A stretch of 8,756 bases of DNA, taken from contig JAUWHC010000082.1 of assembly GCA_030606095.1 (NCBI GenBank), positions 1-8,756 on the forward strand, read 5' to 3'. Both the position numbers and the translations under genes were made by a program. The notes beneath the pieces are model-generated. The model made no database searches and was not told the origin of the DNA. It saw only the letters and a list, made by a program, of their open reading frames with translations. Each line of letters begins with the position of its first letter. Within the stretch, counting starts at the first letter, position 1. Below are positions 1 to 6,653 of the stretch, piece after piece. The stretch is from Promethearchaeota archaeon (GTDB lineage Archaea > Asgardarchaeota > Lokiarchaeia > Sigyniarchaeales > SOKP01).

Positions 1-2
1 AT

Positions 3-11
3 AAAAAAAAA
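3..11 (-). terminator. Oligo-T terminator after the IolN-like gene
   Basis: Nine consecutive T on the minus strand begin 4 nt after the TAA stop (18-16). Archaeal RNA polymerase typically stops at such U-tracts without a hairpin, and no hairpin is visible. The position suggests the IolN-like transcript ends here. Confidence 0.6.
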
Positions 12-15
12 TTAA

Positions 16-999
16 TTATGGAGGATATCTCAATTCATAGATACTTTTCCCACCATTCAAAGGTCCTTTAATGTACGGTTCAATTTCCTTTGGATCTCGT
101 TGCGTAATTTCTTCAATCGGGGGTAATTTTCCTGGTGGAAAAGTCTTCAAGATATCAACGACTAATTTCTCTAAGTAATCTAAAAAAGCCTCCATACCAG
201 GTTCGCCTTTCTCGAAAGTTCCTTTACTTGGGTATCCCACATTCCCTTCAGGATATGCAGTTACCTCTATTGGACCGAACCCCACTTGGCCATACCATTT
301 AATTGGTTTCTGATAAATGTTTCCTGCTTTATCGACATGTCCTTCAGGCATCCATCCAGTTGGCTTGTTATCCGTCGCATTCTCTAGTTTAATCATTTCG
401 GGAAAAAGAGTCATAGAAAAAGAAGTTTCAGCTTCATCAGCGTGAATAAAAGGAGTATCAAACGGTCCACCATGCTCTTTATCCATACAATGTTTTGGAA
501 TAGCATGGTACCAATTAACATTACAGAGTACTGCTGGAAGTTGATAATTTTTTGCCCATTCATGAATAGCAGACGGTATAACATATTCTTGTCCATGACC
601 ATTTAATAAGATTTGCTTTCTGAAACCCAAATTCCATAATCCCGTAATTACAGCACGTATCATTCCTTTAAAATATATTTCAGGAACAATAATTGACCCA
701 GGCATTCCTAAATGATGGTAAGGGTGACTACCATACCAAATAGGTTGAGCTACAGTACATCCCGTTTTCTGTGCCACTAGCTCTGCCATTCTAGTTACAA
801 GAAATGTATCCTCGCCTATACATGCTGCGCCTCCGTGGTTTTCCGTTGATCCTAATGGAATAATAATTACATCATTTACTTTTAATCTTTCCTCGATTTC
901 TTTGATTGACATTGTTTGTAGATATATTCCATCTGGTGAATCCATGTGGCCTCTACATAAATTTTCTGCGGGAGGAGGAAGATTCCATTTTTTTTCCAT
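16..999 (-). CDS. iolN: IolN-like 3-dehydro-scyllo-inosose hydrolase (creatininase family)
   Basis: A complete 327-aa creatininase-fold metal hydrolase. Visible metal-site motifs are GSTENHG (residues 50-56, with E53 and H55), D64 in GEDTF, NGHG (133-136, with H135) and HADEAETS (186-193, with E191), the positions that bind the two metals in this family. The N-terminal SPDGIYLQTM (21-30) and the C-terminal GPLNGGK and YPP ends fit, from memory, proteins named 3-dehydro-scyllo-inosose hydrolase rather than creatininase itself. In Thermotoga maritima IolN (TM0413) opens the diketo-inositol ring made by IolM, giving 5-keto-L-gluconate; the protein should be cytosolic. It is divergent from the IolO-like gene 95 bp away, and an IolM-like gene lies 3 kb further on, which supports this role over creatinine or formamide hydrolysis. 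The ATG at 999-997 is preceded by AGGTGA at a good distance. Family assignment is firm; the exact substrate is inferred from similarity and context. Confidence 0.85.
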   Translation of the reverse strand: MEKKWNLPPPAENLCRGHMDSPDGIYLQTMSIKEIEERLKVNDVIIIPLGSTENHGGAACIGEDTFLVTRMAELVAQKTGCTVAQPIWYGSHPYHHLGMPGSIIVPEIYFKGMIRAVITGLWNLGFRKQILLNGHGQEYVIPSAIHEWAKNYQLPAVLCNVNWYHAIPKHCMDKEHGGPFDTPFIHADEAETSFSMTLFPEMIKLENATDNKPTGWMPEGHVDKAGNIYQKPIKWYGQVGFGPIEVTAYPEGNVGYPSKGTFEKGEPGMEAFLDYLEKLVVDILKTFPPGKLPPIEEITQRDPKEIEPYIKGPLNGGKSIYELRYPP

Positions 1000-1008
1000 T
1001 TTTTATTT

Positions 1009-1014
1009 TCACCT
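1009..1014 (-). promoter_or_regulatory. Shine-Dalgarno site of the IolN-like gene
   Basis: On the minus strand the sequence reads AGGTGA, 9 nt before the ATG. It supports the chosen start and implies a transcript with a 5' leader, unlike the divergent neighbour, which has no such site. Confidence 0.65.
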
Positions 1015-1060
1015 AAAAATTATTTTTATATTAATAATATTAGTCATTCACATCTGATAA

Positions 1061-1070
1061 ATATTTTAAT
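1061..1070 (+). promoter_or_regulatory. TATA-like box in the iolN/iolO divergent region
   Basis: ATATTTTAAT lies about 25-34 nt before the ATG of the IolO-like gene at 1095. No Shine-Dalgarno precedes that ATG, so a leaderless transcript from this box fits. The reverse complement is also TATA-like and could serve the divergent gene with a leader of about 40 nt carrying its AGGTGA site. In such AT-rich DNA this is suggestive only. Confidence 0.4.
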
Positions 1071-1094
1071 AATAACAGACATTTAGATAAATAT

Positions 1095-1907
1095 ATGTTG
1101 CTTAGTATAGTTGCCGGATTAAACGAATCTAAAAGCAACAAAGAGGGCGTAGTTAAAAGATTTTCGTCGTTATGCCAATTATTAGCGCCTTTAAATTATG
1201 ATGGAATAGAATTAAGCCTTCTTGAGCCTGAAAAAGTCGATGTTGATAAAATTGTGGAAATTGTGGAATCTTACGAATTAAAGATCTCTGCTCTTGGCAC
1301 AGGAAGCACATATTTACGTTATGGTTATTCTTTTGGAGATACTGAAAAGTCTAATCGGGAAAAAGCGATAGAAAGAATTAAAAAATACATTAATTTTGCT
1401 CGAGAAACGCGGTCTAAAGTCGTAATAGGGTTAATAAGAGGTCGTTTTAAACACAATAGTAATCCAGAAAAAGAAAAATTGAACATTGTAACCTCCTTAA
1501 AAGAATGTTGTAAGTTAGCTGAAGAAAATAACGTAATGCTCGTGTTTGAGCCTATTAATCGTTTTGAAGTAGATTCCTATAATACAATTTCTCAATCATT
1601 AGAATTAATTGAAGAAATTGGATCAGAACACTTAAAGTTGTTAGTTGATTCATTTCATACGCATTTAGAAGAAGATCCTATCTATGTTTGGGAGAATTTA
1701 AAAGAAGTGACCCGTCATGTCGGACATGTACACTTAGCAGATACAACTCGAAGAGCTCCTGGTTCAGGTCATTTTGATTTTAAAACATTTTTAAATATTT
1801 TTAAAAACGCAGGGTATAGCGAATTTGTTTCAATTGAAACAATTATGAAGCCTTCTTTTGAAGAAGTAGCGAAAAGCTCTTCAGAATATTTAAGATCAAT
1901 TTTATAA
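1095..1907 (+). CDS. iolO: IolO-like 5-keto-L-gluconate epimerase (sugar phosphate isomerase/epimerase family)
   Basis: A complete 270-aa TIM-barrel protein of the AP-endonuclease-2-like sugar isomerase/epimerase superfamily. The usual single-metal ligands are visible: E152 in VFEPINRFE, D185 in LVDSFH, H211 in GHVHLAD and E248 in VSIETI. The segment APGSGHFDF (221-229) is typical of the family. Length and motifs such as ALGTG (66-70), IGLIRGR (111-117) and EPINR (152-156) agree with T. maritima TM0416 (IolO) as I remember it, which converts 5-keto-L-gluconate to D-tagaturonate. Similar enzymes such as hydroxypyruvate isomerase or tagatose 3-epimerase are alternatives from the fold alone, but divergent pairing with an IolN homologue favours IolO. 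The ATG at 1095 has no Shine-Dalgarno but a TATA-like box about 30 nt upstream, suggesting a leaderless mRNA. The ThrRS gene follows 70 bp later on the same strand. Confidence 0.82.
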   Translation: MLLSIVAGLNESKSNKEGVVKRFSSLCQLLAPLNYDGIELSLLEPEKVDVDKIVEIVESYELKISALGTGSTYLRYGYSFGDTEKSNREKAIERIKKYINFARETRSKVVIGLIRGRFKHNSNPEKEKLNIVTSLKECCKLAEENNVMLVFEPINRFEVDSYNTISQSLELIEEIGSEHLKLLVDSFHTHLEEDPIYVWENLKEVTRHVGHVHLADTTRRAPGSGHFDFKTFLNIFKNAGYSEFVSIETIMKPSFEEVAKSSSEYLRSIL

Positions 1908-1918
1908 TATAACAATAC

Positions 1919-1930
1919 TATATTTTATAT
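1919..1930 (+). promoter_or_regulatory. TATA-like box upstream of thrS
   Basis: TATATTTTATAT sits in the 70-bp gap between the IolO-like gene and the ThrRS gene. It would place a transcription start near 1950-1956, leaving a short leader that carries the GGAG site. This argues that thrS has its own promoter. Confidence 0.45.
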
Positions 1931-1965
1931 CATTAGTAAAGTTTTATCTAAGAGAAATCAAATAT

Positions 1966-1969
1966 GGAG
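1966..1969 (+). promoter_or_regulatory. Shine-Dalgarno site of thrS
   Basis: GGAG ends 8 nt before the ATG at 1978 and supports that start, as does the N-terminal MRILQIHSDG, which matches the beginning of the archaeal editing domain. Confidence 0.6.
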
Positions 1970-1977
1970 TAATTAAA

Positions 1978-3864
1978 ATGAGAATACTTCAAATTCATAG
2001 TGATGGATTTTCTTACGAATTAAAACGAAAAGCAATAAATTATGCAGAATCGCCCAAAAATAAGTCTTATTTAACTGAGGAATCTTGTTTAATCAATTTC
2101 ATTGCTGCTGAAAGCTTAGACGAAATTGATCTTCAAAAAGGTTCTAGAATTGGTATTGATATGATTATTAAAGCTTCGGAAGAGATAAAAGAAAAGAAAA
2201 TAATAATTTATCCTTGGGTACATCTTACTGAGAGTCCGGCAAAACCAAGTTTTGCTTTAAATCTCCTCATTAATATTGAAAAGGAGTTATTAGAGAGAAA
2301 TTATGATGTCTTACGTGTTCCATTTGGATGGTATAAATCTTTTACTTTGAATTGTAAAGGGCATCCACTCGCTGAAAGGTTGAAAGTAATAGATCTTTCA
2401 AAAGAAATTATAAAAAAAAGTGAAATCACTAAAGGAGAAGATCTCACTGCTATTCAAGCTGAGGAAGAAACTAGTTCTAATTTCTACATTCTTGAACCAG
2501 ATGGTAATCTTACTGAAGTAAGGAATTATGATTTTACTGGATTTGAAGAACTACGGCTATATGTAAAATATGAGACGGCAAAAGATCGTACGGTACATGA
2601 ACCCCCAGCACACATCGATCTCATGAAGAATTTAGAACTCGTTGATTATGAACCAGGGTCTGATGCGGGCAATTTTCGGTGGCCTCCGAGAGGATTGACA
2701 TTAAAACGAGCTGTAGAGGAAAGGGTGATTGCTGAGATGTTAGATTATGGAGCTCATGTTGTTCAAACACCACTCATGTATGATTATCAGCATCCCTCTT
2801 TGAAATCGTACCTTCAAAGATTTCCATCTCGCCAATATGTTATTCATTCTGGAGATCGGAAATATTTTGCTCGATTCTCTGCGTGTTTTGGTCAATTTCT
2901 AATGGCTTCGGAAAGCCAATTTTCTTACAGACAGCTACCTTTAAAATTATTTGAGATTGCGCCTTCATACAGAAGAGAACAAAGTGGAGAACTAGCAGGA
3001 ATGCGTCGACCTCGAGCATTTACAATGCCAGATATTCATGAAATGGTCACTGATGAAACCATGGCTAAGAATGCAGTTCTTAATCAGTTGAAATTTGTTC
3101 AAAAATTGCTTGATGAATTGGAGATTGATTATGAAGTTTCTTTTCGATTACTAAGATCATTTTTCGATGAAAATCTTGGTTTCATAAAAGAAATTGTTGC
3201 GATTATCAATAAACCAGTAATGTTAGAAGTTTTTAAAGAACGCTATGCTTATTTCATATTCAAAGGTGAATGGAATGTTGTAGATGCTCAAGAAAAGGCT
3301 GCTTGCTTAAGTACAATCCAAATAGATGTTGAAAATGGAAAGAGATTTAACATTAAATATGTAGGCAATGATGGAAAGAAATATAATCCTTTAATACTTC
3401 ACACATCTCCATCTGGTTCTATTGAACGAATTTTATACGGCGTTCTTGAACAGGCAAACAAAGATAAGAAACGCGGGAAAAAGCCCCATCTTCCTCTTTG
3501 GATGACCCCTGTACAAGTAAGATTAATTCCCATCGAACCTTCTTATCTCAAATTTTCTCAAGAAATTGCAACAAATCTCGACTCTAATGGAATTAGGAAT
3601 GAGATTGATGATCGCAATATTACTTTAAATAAAAAAATACGATCAGCTGAGAAACTTTGGATTCCTTATATCTGTGTGATTGGTCAAAAAGAAAAGGAGA
3701 GCGGTATGCTCTCAATTAGACATCGTGAAAAAGAAGTTCAAATTGAAATGGAAATCAATGAATTGATCAACGAGATAATCGAAAGAACTTCCTTTGCTCC
3801 CAGACAAAGACTCATGCTTCCCAAGTTGATATCAAAACAAGTAATTTTTTCTCGAGAAGTCTAG
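1978..3864 (+). CDS. thrS: Threonyl-tRNA synthetase, archaeal type with D-aminoacyl-deacylase-like editing domain
   Basis: A complete 628-aa class II synthetase that charges tRNA-Thr in the cytosol. Residues 1 to about 145 form the archaea-specific editing domain, related to D-Tyr-tRNA deacylase, with the WVHLTESPAKP (80-90) and FGWYKSF (116-122, containing Y119 and K120) motifs needed to remove mischarged serine. The catalytic core runs from about 205 to 500: the zinc ligands are C303, H354 and H475, motif 2 includes YRREQSGELAGMRRPRAFT (331-349), and motif 3 is GSIERIL (480-486). The anticodon-binding domain spans about 503-605, starting LPLWMTPVQVRLIP (505-518). Length is normal for archaeal ThrRS and nothing is missing. 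It has its own TATA-like box and GGAG site and lies between inositol-type catabolic genes without an obvious functional link; the IolM-like gene converges on it 108 bp downstream. Confidence 0.97.
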   Translation: MRILQIHSDGFSYELKRKAINYAESPKNKSYLTEESCLINFIAAESLDEIDLQKGSRIGIDMIIKASEEIKEKKIIIYPWVHLTESPAKPSFALNLLINIEKELLERNYDVLRVPFGWYKSFTLNCKGHPLAERLKVIDLSKEIIKKSEITKGEDLTAIQAEEETSSNFYILEPDGNLTEVRNYDFTGFEELRLYVKYETAKDRTVHEPPAHIDLMKNLELVDYEPGSDAGNFRWPPRGLTLKRAVEERVIAEMLDYGAHVVQTPLMYDYQHPSLKSYLQRFPSRQYVIHSGDRKYFARFSACFGQFLMASESQFSYRQLPLKLFEIAPSYRREQSGELAGMRRPRAFTMPDIHEMVTDETMAKNAVLNQLKFVQKLLDELEIDYEVSFRLLRSFFDENLGFIKEIVAIINKPVMLEVFKERYAYFIFKGEWNVVDAQEKAACLSTIQIDVENGKRFNIKYVGNDGKKYNPLILHTSPSGSIERILYGVLEQANKDKKRGKKPHLPLWMTPVQVRLIPIEPSYLKFSQEIATNLDSNGIRNEIDDRNITLNKKIRSAEKLWIPYICVIGQKEKESGMLSIRHREKEVQIEMEINELINEIIERTSFAPRQRLMLPKLISKQVIFSREV

Positions 3865-3972
3865 TTTTGCTTATATAGTACTAAAATCTTGCAATTTTCC
3901 CAATCATTTTAAAGAAGATTTAGTTTCAGGTACACTTGTCAGAGTATTTAAAATTAATTTTGTAATCAAAGA

Positions 3973-5151
3973 TTAATTAATAATTGCGGAGATTTTGCAA
4001 TTTTTTCTATCAGTTTGCAAAAGTTTTATGTTTTCCGGGACTTCTTCAAGAGAAATTTCTTTTGTAGTCATTGGAGAAACATCCATACCAGCTGCCATCG
4101 AACTAATAACGTTGAAAAAAGTTCCGTGTCCTGAGTGCCCTTGAGCTCCTACAATTCTAGCCCTTTTGACTTGAAAAAACTCTCCACACACCGGCATTCT
4201 TTGTTCCGCTCTCGCAACGATTACGACGGTACTATTAACCGCCTTGCATTCCCAAATAGCATTTTGAATGTCATCAGTTACTACTTGTGGCAATCCTGTA
4301 GCTTCAAGATATAACGCGGCACCTTCATTGTCGGTATATTCTTTTACTTGTTCTACAAAACTTTCTTTAAGAGGATTAATAACGTAGTCGGCCCCCATTT
4401 TTTTAGCTAACGATGCTCGATGTTCTTCAGGTTCTGAAACAATACATAACCCCGCTCCCGCAGTTTTTAGGATTTTGGTAGCGGCTAATCCAATTGGTCC
4501 AGCTCCTAAGATTATAACATTTTCGCCCGGGCGAATACCTCCACCTCTTTCGATAACAGCATTATAAGCTACGGATGTTGGTTCAACTAAACTGCCCATT
4601 TTAAATATATCATCGTAATTTTTTTCTAACTTTTTTAAATTCCAACAAAGCTTAGCAGGGACAGCAATATACTCTGCAAACGCACCGTCTATAGAAAATC
4701 CAATTTCTTGTAGGCGTGCGCAATGATTTGGATATCCATCGCAGCAAGGTTTGCATTCACCACACCATACCATTTCTTCTACGGTTACAGGATCTCCTTT
4801 TTCATAAAGTTTCCCCGTCCTTTTACTTATCGCTTGAGATCCTACTTCAACAATTTCGCCTGCAAATTCATGTCCAAGAGTTACTGGAAATGCTGTTAAA
4901 CCTGGATAATAAATGTACCCATTCTCGTAAGCTTGATTCATATGAACATCTGATCCGCAAATTCCACATCTCTTAACTTGAATTAAAACTTCATTAGGCT
5001 TAATCTGAGGTTTTTCTTTTTCTATAGCTTTTACAATAGGATCTCTCCAAACTTGAGAACCAAGATAAGTAAGCTTTCCATCAATATCCTTTGAACCAAT
5101 TTTGAAATCTGGTTTAGGATCCCATTTTGCGCTTAATTCTATAGCTTTCAT
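3973..5151 (-). CDS. iolM: IolM-like scyllo-inosose 3-dehydrogenase (zinc-dependent MDR dehydrogenase)
   Basis: A complete 392-aa medium-chain zinc dehydrogenase. Catalytic zinc residues are C62 (CGICGSD), H94-E95 (GHE) and E190 (VEP); the structural zinc cysteines are C130, C133, C136 and C144. The nucleotide-binding turn is GAGPIG (216-221), and E240 at the end of the second strand suggests NAD rather than NADP. It is longer than ordinary alcohol, sorbitol or threonine dehydrogenases: residues 9-40 (including AKWDPKPDF and WRDP) and 71-86 are insertions that match T. maritima TM0412 (IolM) as I recall it, as do GRGG-like ERGGGIRPG (201-209) and GAQGHSGHGTF (335-345). TM0412 oxidises 2-keto-myo-inositol to the diketo compound hydrolysed by IolN. 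No Shine-Dalgarno precedes the ATG; a TATA-like stretch lies about 20-27 nt upstream. Family is certain; substrate is inferred. Confidence 0.86.
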   Translation of the reverse strand: MKAIELSAKWDPKPDFKIGSKDIDGKLTYLGSQVWRDPIVKAIEKEKPQIKPNEVLIQVKRCGICGSDVHMNQAYENGYIYYPGLTAFPVTLGHEFAGEIVEVGSQAISKRTGKLYEKGDPVTVEEMVWCGECKPCCDGYPNHCARLQEIGFSIDGAFAEYIAVPAKLCWNLKKLEKNYDDIFKMGSLVEPTSVAYNAVIERGGGIRPGENVIILGAGPIGLAATKILKTAGAGLCIVSEPEEHRASLAKKMGADYVINPLKESFVEQVKEYTDNEGAALYLEATGLPQVVTDDIQNAIWECKAVNSTVVIVARAEQRMPVCGEFFQVKRARIVGAQGHSGHGTFFNVISSMAAGMDVSPMTTKEISLEEVPENIKLLQTDRKNCKISAIIN

Positions 5152-5167
5152 TTTGATTATTTACAAC

Positions 5168-5178
5168 TATATATTATT
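5168..5178 (-). promoter_or_regulatory. TATA-like box upstream of the IolM-like gene
   Basis: On the minus strand AATAATATATA lies about 17-27 nt before the ATG at 5151, with no Shine-Dalgarno between them, which fits a leaderless or nearly leaderless transcript. It lies downstream of the T9 tract after the MFS gene, so the IolM-like gene may be transcribed separately. The region is very AT-rich, so confidence is low. Confidence 0.35.
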
Positions 5179-5255
5179 GGTTAATTAATATTATCTAATT
5201 AGAAAATAAAATTTTACTAAACTAGTGTTTTTGTAAAAGAATATGAATTTATTAT

Positions 5256-5264
5256 AAAAAAAAA
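5256..5264 (-). terminator. Oligo-T terminator after the MFS gene
   Basis: A run of nine T on the minus strand starts about 13 nt after the TAA stop of the MFS gene (5280-5278), with no hairpin. It has the same length as the tract after the IolN-like gene and probably separates the MFS transcript from the IolM-like gene. Confidence 0.55.
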
Positions 5265-5277
5265 GGAGAATTTTAAG

Positions 5278-6492
5278 TTATTTTTCTACATTTTTAAGAA
5301 AAAATGATAAAACTAAAGCAATAGTCAATAATATAGCTTCTAAAAGTAATGCTGGCAAATAATCTCCGCTTGGTAATGTAAAATCTGCTAATCCTAAAAT
5401 AAAAATAATACCTCCAATTTGCCCTACCATCATCAATATCCCATTTGAACTTGCTTCTGGAACTGGTTTTGTAATATCTACAGCGTATTCTAATGTTACA
5501 GGAGCAGCACCAAGTAATCCAAAACCGAATAAAAAGCTAAAAAGCATTATTAGAGAAGGATCAGATACAAATGAAAAGACGAATAAGGATATCGTCGCAA
5601 TTAAAATTGAAATAATTATTAAAATTACTTTCTTTTGATATTTATCAGATATAGCAGAAAAAATTATAGCACCAATTATTCCACCTAACAACATTATTCC
5701 GCCGACGATCCCCGCAAAAGTAGCATCAAATACAGGATTTTTTGGAGTCAGGATAACTTGAATATATGTAGTTACCATATTAAAAATCCCTAATCCTAAG
5801 AAAAATAAAATAACCAAAATCAGAAAAAACTTATCTGTTAATAATTTCTTCACTCCTTCAAACATTAGAACTTTTTCACTAGAAGGGTTTCTTGAGGGGG
5901 GTGTAGGTGGTCTACTTTTTACAAAGACAATAAAAAGAACCCCAATTACTAAACTTAAAATTCCATAAATGAGTAACATCGGGCTAAGATCGTTACCTAC
6001 GATAAGAAATGGTGTTAGAAGCACTCCGAGCAATATTCCAATAAACATTGAAATCGTTCCAAACCCTGTTGCGCTTGTTCGCTCAGATTCAGGAAACCAA
6101 TTACCAGATAATTTAGTTATACTATTCATAATAAATGGCTGACCGATTGCTATACCTATGCTAAATATTAGCATCATCATGTAATTTTGACCCGCAAAAA
6201 AACGTAAAAACCCAAAAATCGCAATCAATACCGCTCCTATACCAGACCCAATTTTAAAATCATATTTATCAATTAGCCATGACGCTAAAAAATTATCTGG
6301 AATGTAAACAATCATAAAAATAGCTGATAATAGAAAAATGAATAACTCATCACTAACACCAAAAAAGACCATTGATTCATTTGTAACAGCAGCAAAAGTT
6401 ATCCAAAGTATTTGTGTCATTATATTTGCTAACATAAACAATAATAAAACTACCCAACGATAACCATAGACTTGTATTTTTTCTTCACTCAT
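5278..6492 (-). CDS. MFS transporter, FLVCR-like
   Basis: A complete 404-aa membrane protein with about 12 hydrophobic segments (roughly 12-35, 48-70, 81-99, 104-124, 141-163, 170-192, 222-245, 258-281, 288-309, 312-333, 348-370 and 379-399) and a central cytoplasmic loop rich in Pro and Ser (193-206). MFS motif-A-like turns appear after TM2 (WLIDKYDFKIG, 72-82) and after TM8 (ISDKYQKKVI, 281-290). The pattern RWVVLLLF...W30 in TM1, VYIPDNFLASWLIDK (62-76), NWFPESERTSA (131-141) and EYAVDITKPVPEASSNGILM (335-354) resembles the eukaryotic FLVCR family, which carries choline, ethanolamine and, as reported earlier, heme. The substrate here is unknown. Location beside two polyol-type dehydrogenases and the iol genes makes inositol or a related compound a reasonable guess. 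A weak GTGAG site (6502-6498) lies 5 nt before the ATG. It is divergent from the second dehydrogenase. Confidence 0.8.
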   Translation of the reverse strand: MSEEKIQVYGYRWVVLLLFMLANIMTQILWITFAAVTNESMVFFGVSDELFIFLLSAIFMIVYIPDNFLASWLIDKYDFKIGSGIGAVLIAIFGFLRFFAGQNYMMMLIFSIGIAIGQPFIMNSITKLSGNWFPESERTSATGFGTISMFIGILLGVLLTPFLIVGNDLSPMLLIYGILSLVIGVLFIVFVKSRPPTPPSRNPSSEKVLMFEGVKKLLTDKFFLILVILFFLGLGIFNMVTTYIQVILTPKNPVFDATFAGIVGGIMLLGGIIGAIIFSAISDKYQKKVILIIISILIATISLFVFSFVSDPSLIMLFSFLFGFGLLGAAPVTLEYAVDITKPVPEASSNGILMMVGQIGGIIFILGLADFTLPSGDYLPALLLEAILLTIALVLSFFLKNVEK

Positions 6493-6532
6493 AATTTCTC
6501 ACATTTTTTAGTAAATTTTTAATGAATAAATT

Positions 6533-6549
6533 ATCTATTCAAAATAGAT
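6533..6549. promoter_or_regulatory. Perfect 7-3-7 inverted repeat, possible operator
   Basis: ATCTATT, spacer CAA, then AATAGAT form an exact inverted repeat in the 161-bp divergent region between the MFS gene and the second dehydrogenase. It lies 41 nt before the MFS start codon and about 105 nt before the other start. A dimeric regulator could bind here to control both genes. A shorter perfect palindrome, GAATTAATTC, lies near 6612-6621. AT-rich DNA yields palindromes by chance, so this is tentative. Confidence 0.35.
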
Positions 6550-6641
6550 TTCATTTAATTTAAATCTTTTATTATAAAATAATTTATTATTTATTAACTA
6601 AAAATAATAAGAATTAATTCTAAAAAAAATAGTTTAATAAG

Positions 6642-6647
6642 AAGGAG
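6642..6647 (+). promoter_or_regulatory. Shine-Dalgarno site of the second zinc dehydrogenase
   Basis: AAGGAG lies about 6 nt before the ATG at 6654 and is the strongest ribosome site in the window. It selects this ATG over the in-frame ATG three codons later. Confidence 0.75.
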
Positions 6648-6653
6648 TCCCCC

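Noticed and set aside
411..602. A 63-aa minus-strand open frame, and a similar one at 4716-4976 on the plus strand
   Set aside because: Both lie wholly within conserved enzyme genes in other frames and encode low-complexity sequence with no recognisable motif or ribosome site.
16..999. Annotating the creatininase-family gene as creatinine amidohydrolase
   Set aside because: The N- and C-terminal extensions and the nearby IolM- and IolO-like genes fit the inositol hydrolase better, and no other creatine or creatinine gene is present.
1095..3864. iolO and thrS as one operon
   Set aside because: The 70-bp gap contains TATATTTTATAT at a suitable distance and thrS has its own GGAG site, so separate transcription is more likely, though read-through cannot be excluded.
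3865..3972. A hairpin terminator or small RNA between the convergent thrS and iolM-like genes
   Set aside because: Only short T-runs of four or so bases are visible on either strand and no stable stem was found by eye.
3973..5151. Calling the 392-aa dehydrogenase sorbitol or threonine dehydrogenase
   Set aside because: It carries insertions near residues 9-40 and 71-86 and the GAQGHSGHGTF segment, which fit IolM and are absent from ordinary members of about 345 aa such as the second dehydrogenase in this window.
6550..6653. Repeats in the AT-rich stretch upstream of the second dehydrogenase
   Set aside because: Several near-repeats of TTATTA and AATAAT are present but are expected in such skewed composition; no regular period was seen.
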